From Deltaproteobacteria bacterium (GTDB lineage Bacteria > Myxococcota_A > Polyangia > Haliangiales > Haliangiaceae), in the NCBI GenBank assembly GCA_013813945.1, contig JACCQV010000619.1, positions 1-5,285 of the forward strand: DNA of 5,285 bases, in the 5' to 3' direction. Position numbers and translations under genes: made by a program. Positions 1-5,285 of this stretch are shown here, piece by piece. The notes beneath the pieces were generated by a model. That model ran no database searches. It was not told the DNA's origin and saw only the letters and a program-made list of their open reading frames with translations. The number at the start of each line of letters is the position of its first letter. Within the stretch, counting starts at the first letter, position 1.

Positions 1-1198
1 ACCCATGGCGCTCGACACGCAGGGTCTCGGTGAACAGTGCGCGCAGCGTGTCCTCGGCCTTGCCGCCCTTGACCTGCGCGATGCGCGAGAACATGTCGAT
101 CTCGCGGCCCATCGGCTGCACGCCGACGGCAGCGAACGCGAAGGCTGCTTCCTTGCGACGGCCGAGCGCACCGAGCCGCTCGTTGACGATCTGACCGTAG
201 ATCTGCTCCGCGACGATCCGGCGGAAGTCCTTGACCGAAGCTTCGCTGCGGTGCGGGAACACGTTGTTGACCGTGATGAACGCCATCGGCAGTTCCTTGT
301 CGGTCACGATCGAGACGCGCGTGCCGTCCGCCTTGGGCACGCCCGCGTCGGGGCGCGGGCGGGGCTTGTCGGGGTTCTTGAGATCGCCGAACCGCGCCTG
401 GATCTCCTTCTCGATGGCAGCCGGATCGAGATCGCCGACGGCGATGACCGCCATCAGGTCGGGGCGGTACCAGTCCTTGTAGTAACGGACCAGCGCATCG
501 CGCGGTGCGCCCTTGAGGATCTCCGGGAGACCGATCGGCAGGCGATCGCCATAGCGCGATCCCTTGAGCAGGACCTTGGCCTGCTTGTCGAACACGCGCA
601 TCGCGGCGCCACGACCGAGGCGCCACTCCTCCATCACCACGCCACGCTCCTTCTCGACCTCGGCCGCATCGAACGTGATGTTGCCGGCCCAGTCGCGCAG
701 GATGTCGAGACCCTTGCCGACGAACTCCTTGTTGTCGGTCGGGACGGTGAGCTTGTAGATCGTCTCGTCGAAGTCCGTCGACGCGTTGAGATCGGCACCG
801 AAGCCCATCCCGATCTTCTCGAGGTAGTTGATGATCTCGGCCTTCGGGAAGTTCTTCGTCCCGTTGAACGCCATGTGCTCGGCGAAGTGCGCGAGGCCGC
901 GCTGATCGTCATCCTCCTGGACCGAGCCCGCGTTGACCGCGAGCCACAGGAACGCGCGGCCTTCGGGCTTGCCGTGCTTGAGGATGTAGTAGGTCAGGCC
1001 GTTCGCCAGCTTGCCCTTCTTGACCTCGGGCCAGAGCGGTAGCACCGCATCGTCGCCGGTCGGGATCGGGGCGACCTTGTCCGTCGCGACCGGAGCTCCG
1101 TCGGGACCGGGGCCCGGGCCGGGTGACGGCGTGGGCTTTGAGCCACCGCATGCGACGAGGGTCGCGAGAGTGAGAGTGAGCAGGCGTCGGGTCGTCAT
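1..1198 (-). CDS. M16 family zinc metalloprotease lipoprotein (insulinase/pitrilysin, PqqL-like), C-terminal part beyond window
   Basis: The frame reads from ATG at 1198 down to the left edge without a stop, giving 399 codons. Residues 1-17 form a lipoprotein signal (Arg pair at 4-5, hydrophobic LLTLTLATLVA, lipobox LVAC with Cys17), followed by a Pro/Gly linker (about 20-34). The first M16 domain begins near residue 54. It carries the inverted zinc motif HFAEH (His104, Glu107, His108) inside QRGLAHFAEHMAFNGT; Glu184 in EKERGVVMEEWR, 76 residues after His108, fits the third zinc ligand. From about 230 the M16_C-type domain follows, with DWYRPDLMAVIAVGDLD (242-258). Family members hydrolyse peptides; the N terminus most resembles PqqL/YddC-type enzymes of roughly 900 residues, so about half is missing. 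Likely envelope-anchored with a periplasmic or surface active site (inference). It lies 51 nt behind the Gly-rich lipoprotein gene on the same strand and may be cotranscribed. Substrate unknown. Family call strong; subfamily moderate. Confidence 0.93.
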   Translation of the reverse strand, partial: MTTRRLLTLTLATLVACGGSKPTPSPGPGPGPDGAPVATDKVAPIPTGDDAVLPLWPEVKKGKLANGLTYYILKHGKPEGRAFLWLAVNAGSVQEDDDQRGLAHFAEHMAFNGTKNFPKAEIINYLEKIGMGFGADLNASTDFDETIYKLTVPTDNKEFVGKGLDILRDWAGNITFDAAEVEKERGVVMEEWRLGRGAAMRVFDKQAKVLLKGSRYGDRLPIGLPEILKGAPRDALVRYYKDWYRPDLMAVIAVGDLDPAAIEKEIQARFGDLKNPDKPRPRPDAGVPKADGTRVSIVTDKELPMAFITVNNVFPHRSEASVKDFRRIVAEQIYGQIVNERLGALGRRKEAAFAFAAVGVQPMGREIDMFSRIAQVKGGKAEDTLRALFTETLRVERHG

Positions 1199-1206
1199 GG
1201 CCGCGA

Positions 1207-1210
1207 CCTT
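1207..1210 (-). promoter_or_regulatory. Shine-Dalgarno-like AAGG for the M16 protease gene
   Basis: On the minus strand AAGG lies 8 nt before the ATG at 1198, within ordinary ribosome-binding distance. It supports that start, which also gives a proper lipoprotein signal peptide. Confidence 0.55.
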
Positions 1211-1214
1211 GCCA

Positions 1215-1228
1215 CGGCGCGCGCGCCG
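1215..1228. repeat. 14-bp perfect palindrome CGGCGCGCGCGCCG in the 51-nt gap before the M16 gene
   Basis: The gap 1199-1249 between the Gly-rich lipoprotein stop and the M16 start contains this self-complementary alternating CG run, just upstream of the ribosome-binding site. It has no loop and no following T run on either strand, so it does not look like an intrinsic terminator. On the minus strand, a direct repeat GACAG (1245-1249 and 1235-1239), 10 bp apart, lies beside it. Role unknown; it may be chance in high-GC DNA. Confidence 0.35.
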
Positions 1229-1249
1229 GATCGACTGTCGCAGGCTGTC

Positions 1250-2485
1250 TCAGGTTCGCGGAGGCACGATCGTGCCGGTCCCGTCGGTGTAGTTCCCGCG
1301 GATCCGGATCACGCCCGCACCGCCACCGCCGCCGCCTGCGCCCGATCGGTCGACCAGTTCACCCGGCCGTCCGTTGAGCAGCGTCGCGGGCCCGCCGCTT
1401 CCGCCGCCGCCATTCCCGAGGGCCATGCCGCCGACGCCGCCGGGGCCCGGCACACCCGTTTCCGACGCCGCACCGCCGGCGGAGCCTATGTCCGAGAGAT
1501 TGCCGCCACCACCGCCGCCGCCACCGGCGGCGATCAACGCACCCGTGACGATCACGTTGATCCCATCGAGAGCGATGAGCCCGCCGGATCCGCCGCCACC
1601 GCCACCGCCGTTCAAGTCAGCGCCGCCGCCACCGGCACCACGCGCGAGGACCTTGCCATTGACCGTGAGGGTGCCGCCCGTGATCAAGATCACCGCACCG
1701 CCGCCACGTCCCGCGATGGCGCCGTTCGATCCAGCGCCCGTGCTGCCCGGGCAACCGCCGCGAGGCACGGTGACGTTCGAGCTCGGGTTCGCAGCAGGTT
1801 GCCCACCGGGTGCGCCGGCCGTCCCGCTCGAACCACCAAAGCCGCCACGTCCACCGAACGTACCGCCGGCCCCACCGCCGCTGTTCGACGCGGTCGCACC
1901 CGCCGGGATCCCGGTTCCACACGCGCTTGATCCTGCCCCTGCACCGGGACTTCCGGGCAATCCCGACGAGACGTCGAGTACACCCTCGATCTGAACCGTG
2001 AGCTGCTCGACCCCTACGAGCACCAGCGGGCGCGAGCCCCTCGCAACGAGGCGGCCATCGAGCGTGATGATTCCGTTCGCGAGCACGCACGCCGGAGCGC
2101 TAAGAGGAAGCGCGCAGAGCGCACTGGAGTCCGTATCGATCGTGAGTTGACTCAACCCGGCGAAGTTCGTAGGCGCCGGTGTCTGGCAGTGCTGATACAG
2201 GTCACGCCCCCAGCAGTTTGTCGGCGCATCGATGAGCTGCGCATCGGGCGATAACGAAGCATCCACCGGCGCATCGAGATAGGCGTCGGGATCAGCTGCA
2301 TCCGCGACGACCGCGTCGCTGCTGCACGCGGGTCCGACGGGATCGCGGCACAGCCCGTTCTCGCAGCTCATCGCGCCGGCGCAGGGTTGCGCGTTCGTAC
2401 AGCGGATCGCGCAGTTGTTCTCGCTGCCCGGGCGATAGCAGCCGGCCCACACGAGCGCGCACGCGACGAGCGGAACGAGTCTCAT
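1250..2485 (-). CDS. Gly-rich predicted lipoprotein with Cys-rich N-terminal module and DA-rich linker (function unknown)
   Basis: 411 residues, not assignable to a named family. Residues 1-16 look like a lipoprotein signal ending VWAGC (Cys16; Trp at -3 is unusual for a lipobox, so anchoring is likely but not certain). Residues 25-54 hold six Cys (25, 29, 35, 41, 46, 54), suggesting a small disulphide-bonded module. Residues 56-88 are an Asp/Ala/Pro linker with repeated DA dipeptides, a style common in myxobacterial surface lipoproteins. Cys91/100 and Cys124/133 could form further pairs. From about 137, short hydrophobic beta-strand-like segments (GIITLDGRLVARG, VILITGG-TLTVNGKVLARG, LIALDG-VIVTGALIAAGG, GVIRIRGNY) alternate with Gly-rich loops; 89 of the last 241 residues are Gly by my count. 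A beta-helix or layered-sheet surface or matrix protein is plausible (inference). Its ATG overlaps the patatin stop as ATGA and no clear Shine-Dalgarno is visible, so translation is probably coupled. Confidence 0.85.
   Translation of the reverse strand: MRLVPLVACALVWAGCYRPGSENNCAIRCTNAQPCAGAMSCENGLCRDPVGPACSSDAVVADAADPDAYLDAPVDASLSPDAQLIDAPTNCWGRDLYQHCQTPAPTNFAGLSQLTIDTDSSALCALPLSAPACVLANGIITLDGRLVARGSRPLVLVGVEQLTVQIEGVLDVSSGLPGSPGAGAGSSACGTGIPAGATASNSGGGAGGTFGGRGGFGGSSGTAGAPGGQPAANPSSNVTVPRGGCPGSTGAGSNGAIAGRGGGAVILITGGTLTVNGKVLARGAGGGGADLNGGGGGGGSGGLIALDGINVIVTGALIAAGGGGGGGGNLSDIGSAGGAASETGVPGPGGVGGMALGNGGGGSGGPATLLNGRPGELVDRSGAGGGGGGAGVIRIRGNYTDGTGTIVPPRT
1319..1336 (-). repeat. GGN tract encoding six Gly (residues 384-389)
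   Basis: An in-frame run of six glycine codons near the C terminus of the Gly-rich lipoprotein, directly before the final strand-like segment GVIRIRGNY. The plus strand reads as a CCN run. Gly codons are mixed rather than one pure triplet. Confidence 0.7.
1502..1525 (-). repeat. GGN tract encoding eight Gly (residues 321-328)
   Basis: This is the longest glycine run in the gene, eight consecutive GGN codons, immediately after the strand-like segment VIVTGALIAA. Being a 3-nt quasi-repeat it could lengthen or shorten without breaking the frame. Confidence 0.75.
1589..1609 (-). repeat. GGN tract encoding seven Gly (residues 293-299)
   Basis: Seven consecutive glycine codons separate two copies of the strand-rich unit (about residues 260-288 and 300-320). 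Codons vary between GGT, GGC and GGA. Confidence 0.72.
2482..2485 (-). other. ATGA stop/start overlap, translational coupling site
   Basis: The patatin stop TGA (2484-2482) overlaps the ATG (2485-2483) of the Gly-rich lipoprotein. No purine-rich ribosome-binding site precedes this ATG, so ribosomes finishing the patatin frame probably restart here. The overlap indicates cotranscription. Confidence 0.75.
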
Positions 2486-3735
2486 TTCGGCACGTGGGAG
2501 AGTACGTCAAATAACGACGCGAGCTCGTCCTCCTTCTTCGCAGCATCGCGCCGCCCGAGCTCGATCAGCTCTGCGGCGAAGTTACCGTCGAACAGCAGGT
2601 ACGAGAGGAAGTCGCTCTCGTGTCGGCCCTCTCCGCGGCCCGCGAGCCGATCGATCAACTTGCGGGCGAGCAGACCGCTGACCCGCATGCGCCCCGCGGC
2701 GACGAAGTCCGCGGCCATGGCTCCGATGTCCTCCGAGGGGCGGATGTGTACTGCCTGGATCCGGCGCAGGGGTGCGCCGCGCATCCGCACGAGCTCGTGG
2801 TTCATCGTCTGCTCGAATTGGTCGCCGAAGGAGGCGTGGCCCGCTTCCAGGATCAAGTTGATCCGCTGCATGCGCTGAAGGTCGTACTCGGTGTGATCGA
2901 GCATCAGCGCGTTGAGCGCCTTGCCCGCGAGGAACAGCGGCTTGGGATACGCCTCGACGCGCGGCGGATCGGTGACGACGGGCGCCGGCTTGAGGTGGCG
3001 CAGCGAGACCAGCAGCAGGCGATCCGCACCGAGCCGGATCGCCGGCGACATCGGCGTGTTCTGGCGCAGGCCACCATCGGTGAAGTACTCCTCCCCGATC
3101 TTGACGGCGGGGAACAGCATCGGGATCGCGGCGGACGCGAGGACATGGCGCGGGCCGATTCGCGCGGCGCGGTGGCGGACGAACGGATCGCGGCTCCACT
3201 CACGCGGCACAGGCTCGGCGCTCGACAGGAACACGACCGTGTGGCCACTCGCGACGTGGGTCGCCGACACCGAGATCGCGTGCAGCTTCTTGCCGCGGAG
3301 GTTCTTGTCGATCCCACGCCACGGGATCGCGCGGATCACGAACCGCTCGAGGCCACTGGTGTCGAGGATGCCGCCGTAGCGGAAGCTGCCGGGCGGAGGA
3401 GGCGGCGGATCGGAGCCGAGCAACATCCGGCCAGCGCGCAGCAGATCCTTCGGCTTGAGGCTGATCAGCTCCTCGAGCCGCAGCGCGCGCCACGCCGAGT
3501 TGATCTGCTCGGCCTGCGAGGCCGGGTCGCCCATCGTGGCCGCGAGAAACGCCGCATTGATCGCGCCGACCGAGGTCCCGGTCACGATGTCGAGCGGCAC
3601 GTGTCGGCCGAGGCGCTTCGCCAGATCGGTGCGAAGGTAGTGAATGATTCCGGCTTCGTACGCGCCACGCGACCCACCGCCCGACAAGACGAAGCCGATC
3701 CGGGGTCGGGACTGCGGCGCTTGCACCGATCCCAT
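2482..3735 (-). CDS. Patatin-like phospholipase / lipid acyl hydrolase
   Basis: 417 residues from ATG at 3735. Family members cleave acyl esters of phospholipids or other lipids with a Ser-Asp dyad. All key elements are present: oxyanion loop SGGGSRG (18-24), nucleophile elbow GTSVG with Ser55, the ASAAIPMLFPAV segment (200-211), and the DGG motif with Asp220. Residues 110-115 are six consecutive prolines, a flexible or exposed loop. Residues about 230-417 are a helical-looking extension I cannot assign to a domain. No signal peptide is seen, so the protein is probably cytosolic or inner-membrane associated unless a dedicated export route exists. The frame is open back to 3972, but that extension would run through the start of the divergent gene. 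An in-frame ATG at 3777 (adding MVVGQPPGGRVAST) is a real alternative; neither ATG has a good Shine-Dalgarno. The family motif starts about 10 residues after ATG 3735, which favours the shorter form. The stop overlaps the next gene. Confidence 0.94.
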   Translation of the reverse strand: MGSVQAPQSRPRIGFVLSGGGSRGAYEAGIIHYLRTDLAKRLGRHVPLDIVTGTSVGAINAAFLAATMGDPASQAEQINSAWRALRLEELISLKPKDLLRAGRMLLGSDPPPPPPGSFRYGGILDTSGLERFVIRAIPWRGIDKNLRGKKLHAISVSATHVASGHTVVFLSSAEPVPREWSRDPFVRHRAARIGPRHVLASAAIPMLFPAVKIGEEYFTDGGLRQNTPMSPAIRLGADRLLLVSLRHLKPAPVVTDPPRVEAYPKPLFLAGKALNALMLDHTEYDLQRMQRINLILEAGHASFGDQFEQTMNHELVRMRGAPLRRIQAVHIRPSEDIGAMAADFVAAGRMRVSGLLARKLIDRLAGRGEGRHESDFLSYLLFDGNFAAELIELGRRDAAKKEDELASLFDVLSHVPK

Positions 3736-3775
3736 TGTAGACGCAACCCGACCCCCGGGTGGTTGTCCAACCACC
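3736..3775. promoter_or_regulatory. Divergent intergenic control region (patatin operon / VIT-vWA gene)
   Basis: Only 40 nt separate the two divergent ATGs, so both promoters must lie here or extend into the opposing coding sequences. The minus strand has TACAAT overlapping the patatin ATG (3739-3734), close to a -10 hexamer, but no -35 element sits at proper spacing, so I do not call a promoter. The region contains the dyad at 3758-3775 and a further CAACC at 3744-3748. Confidence 0.5.
3758..3775. promoter_or_regulatory. 18-bp interrupted palindrome GGTGGTTG-TC-CAACCACC, candidate operator or RNA hairpin
   Basis: Two perfect 8-bp arms flank a 2-bp centre, and the right arm ends at the base before the VIT-vWA ATG. 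As DNA it has the form of a binding site for a dimeric repressor governing both divergent genes. As RNA on the plus strand it would form a stem (7 bp with a 4-nt loop) that hides the only purine-rich stretch upstream of the ATG. Which of these applies cannot be told from sequence. If the patatin uses ATG 3777, the dyad lies within its codons. Confidence 0.5.
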
Positions 3776-5285
3776 ATGAAGCTCGCCGCAATCGGCGCGA
3801 TCCTCGCCGTGTCCACCAGCGTCACCGTCAGGGCGCGCGCCGAGACCTCCTTCGTCGAGTACTCCGAGAACGTCTCGCGGCGCCCGACGCAGCAACTGAC
3901 CGAGGCCGCGTGTGACCTCGATGTCCAGGTCCGCGGCGCCGTCGCCACGTTCGAGGCCCGCCACCGGATCACGAACCCCGGGCCCGGTGCTCTCGCCTCG
4001 AGCTACTTCTTCGACCTCCCTCGCGGTGCGACGCTGACCGGGCTGTCTCTGCGGGCGGGCGCGACCCATGACCAGGCCCTCGCGATCCCTGGCGAGATCA
4101 CCGCGATCGATGCGGATGCGCGCCCGATGTTCGGAGTGGATCCGGCGCTCGTCGAGGCGATGCCGGAGGGCTCGGCGTCGCAGTACGTGCTGCGTCTCCA
4201 GCCGCTCAACGAGGAGCGCGAGGTGACGATCACGCTGCGCTACAGCGCGCTCGCGGAGATCCGCGCCGGCGCGCTTCGGATCGTGATTCCGGGTCGCCCG
4301 AATACGGGCAAGCTCGCGGCGTGTCGCGGATCGATTCGCGCCGTCGCGGGGCCAGGCGCCACGGTCGGCGCGATCCGGATCGGCGGCACGGAGGCCGGCT
4401 CGCGCGGCGCCGCCTCGTTCGCGATCGATACCAACAACGTCGTCATCGATGCGGAGCTCGTGTTCGCCGGACGTGAGCCGGTGGTGTGGACGCAGACGGA
4501 GGCGCTGCCCGAACGCTGGGCAGCGACGATCGTCACCGTCGCCGCGCCACCGGTGCGGGCAACGCCCCCTCGGCTTCGTCGCGCGCTGTTCGTGATCGAC
4601 GGCTCGCGCAGCATGGAGCTGGTCGGCCGGCACAACACGACCCAGGTGATCCGCAAGATCGTCGGTGCGCTACCGGCGAACACCGCCATGGACGCGATCA
4701 TCTTCGACCGCACCGCGAAGCGCGTCCTCGGCGCGTGGAGGACCAGCGATGCCCAGACCCTCGCCGCGATCGAGAAGGAGCTCACCACGCGTGCTGCCTC
4801 CAACGGTAGCGACCTGGCAGCCGCGCTGCGGCTCGCGCACACAGCGATCGATGACAACTCGCGCGACGCGACGATCGTGATCGTGATCAGTGATGGTGTG
4901 TTCGGCGACGTCGACGGTCAGGTCCTGACCAAGGCGCTCGATGCACAGGCGAGCACCGTCGACGTGCTCGCAGTCGTCCTCGATCCGGCGAGCACGCAGA
5001 GTCCGGGTGCCGCGGCGCTCCGGGCCTCGGTCAACCTCCACGGTGGCGCCTTCGTCGAGGTCAATGTCTCCGAGCTCGATGGCGCGCTCGACGCCGTCGA
5101 CGAGTGGCTTCGCCCGGCCTGGCTCGAGCTGGCGCTCGGCTCGATCCAGATCCCCGCGACGGTGCGCGCGGGAAGTGGCTTCACGCGGACGATGCTCCAT
5201 CGCGGCGCGGCCCCGAAGCTCGCGCTGACCGGTCACGGCGAGGCGCCATTCAAGATCGTACCGCGCAGTGCGCCGCGCGCACCCG
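3776..5285 (+). CDS. Exported VIT and von Willebrand A (vWA) domain protein, C-terminal part beyond window
   Basis: 503 codons from ATG at 3776 to the right edge, no stop. Residues 1-22 are a Sec-type signal peptide (Lys2, hydrophobic core LAAIGAILAVSTSVTV, cleavage after ARA22), which supports this start. Residues about 38-158 match a VIT domain: CDLDVQVRGAVATFEARHRITN, then YFFDLPRGATLTGLSL and a closing EVTITLRYSAL. Residues about 268-445 form a vWA domain with the MIDAS metal site DGSRS (Asp275, Ser277, Ser279), a SNGSD loop (Ser345 where Thr is usual) and ISDG (Asp373). Residues after about 450 begin a further beta-rich segment cut by the window. In animals VIT-vWA pairs occur in inter-alpha-trypsin inhibitor heavy chains; bacterial versions are mostly uncharacterised and thought to mediate metal-dependent protein contacts. 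There is no clear Shine-Dalgarno; the dyad abuts the ATG. It diverges from the phospholipase operon, so shared control is possible. Confidence 0.92.
   Translation, partial: MKLAAIGAILAVSTSVTVRARAETSFVEYSENVSRRPTQQLTEAACDLDVQVRGAVATFEARHRITNPGPGALASSYFFDLPRGATLTGLSLRAGATHDQALAIPGEITAIDADARPMFGVDPALVEAMPEGSASQYVLRLQPLNEEREVTITLRYSALAEIRAGALRIVIPGRPNTGKLAACRGSIRAVAGPGATVGAIRIGGTEAGSRGAASFAIDTNNVVIDAELVFAGREPVVWTQTEALPERWAATIVTVAAPPVRATPPRLRRALFVIDGSRSMELVGRHNTTQVIRKIVGALPANTAMDAIIFDRTAKRVLGAWRTSDAQTLAAIEKELTTRAASNGSDLAAALRLAHTAIDDNSRDATIVIVISDGVFGDVDGQVLTKALDAQASTVDVLAVVLDPASTQSPGAAALRASVNLHGGAFVEVNVSELDGALDAVDEWLRPAWLELALGSIQIPATVRAGSGFTRTMLHRGAAPKLALTGHGEAPFKIVPRSAPRAP

Larger units (their letters stand above)
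1502..1708 (-). repeat. Degenerate protein-level tandem unit in the Gly-rich domain
   Basis: Residues 260-288 (GGGAVILITGG, TLTVNGKVLARGAGGGG) and 299-328 (GSGGLIALDG, INVIVTGALIAAGGGG) align as two copies of a pattern: Gly-rich entry, hydrophobic strand, turn, TLTVNG or VIVTG strand, then alanine/arginine and a poly-Gly loop. Weaker versions occur at 137-172 and 386-410. This suggests a repeating strand-turn-strand fold. The similarity was judged by eye. Confidence 0.55.

Noticed and set aside
541..550. GGCGATCGCC, a HIP1-like octamer context
   Set aside because: It is a single copy within the M16 coding frame and fits the general GATC and CG richness; nothing suggests a cyanobacterial repeat.
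5..1042. Plus-strand open frame of 345 codons
   Set aside because: It lies wholly antisense to the M16 protease, whose zinc motif and signal peptide are intact. Its Arg/Asp/Leu-heavy product matches no family and is the usual by-product of high-GC third-position bias.
1215..1228. Intrinsic terminator at the CG palindrome
   Set aside because: There is no T run on either side and no loop, so it does not fit a Rho-independent terminator.
1374..1994. Plus-strand Pro-rich open frame of 206 codons
   Set aside because: The polyproline stretches are simply the complement of the poly-Gly codons of the lipoprotein. It has no domain and no ribosome-binding site that I can see.
3734..3770. Possible sigma-70 promoter for the patatin (TTGGAC at 3770-3765 and TACAAT at 3739-3734)
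   Set aside because: The spacer is 25 bp, too long for sigma-70, and the -10-like hexamer overlaps the ATG.
2620..3915. Plus-strand open frame of 431 codons
   Set aside because: Antisense to the patatin gene, which carries every catalytic motif; the product is Arg/Asp-rich and unrecognisable, and the frame runs through the divergent start region.
3736..3972. N-terminal extension of the patatin frame back to 3972
   Set aside because: The extra 79 codons would cover the signal peptide and first part of the divergent VIT-vWA gene, and they carry no patatin homology. Only the nearer ATG at 3777 remains a serious alternative.
3200..4633. Minus-strand open frame of 477 codons
   Set aside because: It is antisense to the VIT-vWA gene and out of frame with the patatin; its translation is Arg/Ala-rich without motifs.

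Overview
The window is about two-thirds or more G+C, with strong G/C third-position bias in every real frame. It holds four protein genes, two of them cut by the window edges, packed with almost no free DNA. The style points to a myxobacterium (Myxococcota) or a close relative. The reasons are two lipoproteins with Pro/Gly or Asp-Ala linkers after the lipobox, a Cys-rich module followed by a 'DA' repeat linker, a long Gly-rich secreted domain, and a secreted VIT-vWA protein. This assignment is inference from composition and protein style; no marker gene is present.

Layout: three genes run on the minus strand from about 3735 down to 1. The first encodes a patatin-like phospholipase (2482-3735). 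It overlaps by the four bases ATGA a gene for a Gly-rich predicted lipoprotein (1250-2485). After 51 nt comes a predicted M16 (insulinase/pitrilysin, PqqL-like) zinc-protease lipoprotein whose C-terminal part lies beyond the left edge (1-1198). These three may form one transcription unit. A fourth gene diverges on the plus strand from 3776 to the right edge and encodes an exported VIT plus von Willebrand A protein, truncated at its C terminus. The two divergent start codons are 40 nt apart, or overlapping if the patatin gene uses an upstream ATG at 3777. That gap contains an 18-bp interrupted palindrome, GGTGGTTG-TC-CAACCACC, ending directly against the plus-strand ATG. It is the best regulatory candidate in the window.

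How the genes may work together: three of the four products are predicted to be exported, two of them lipid-anchored, while the patatin has no evident signal peptide. A cell-envelope theme (lipid hydrolysis, surface or matrix protein, envelope proteolysis, adhesion or scaffold) fits, but nothing proves a shared pathway. I see no tRNA, rRNA, CRISPR array, insertion sequence, integrase, phage gene or convincing terminator. I do not see a clear new defence or metabolic system. The most notable points are the palindromic divergent control region, the coupled phospholipase/Gly-rich lipoprotein pair, the modular Gly-rich domain with its GGN tracts, and a marked excess of GATC.
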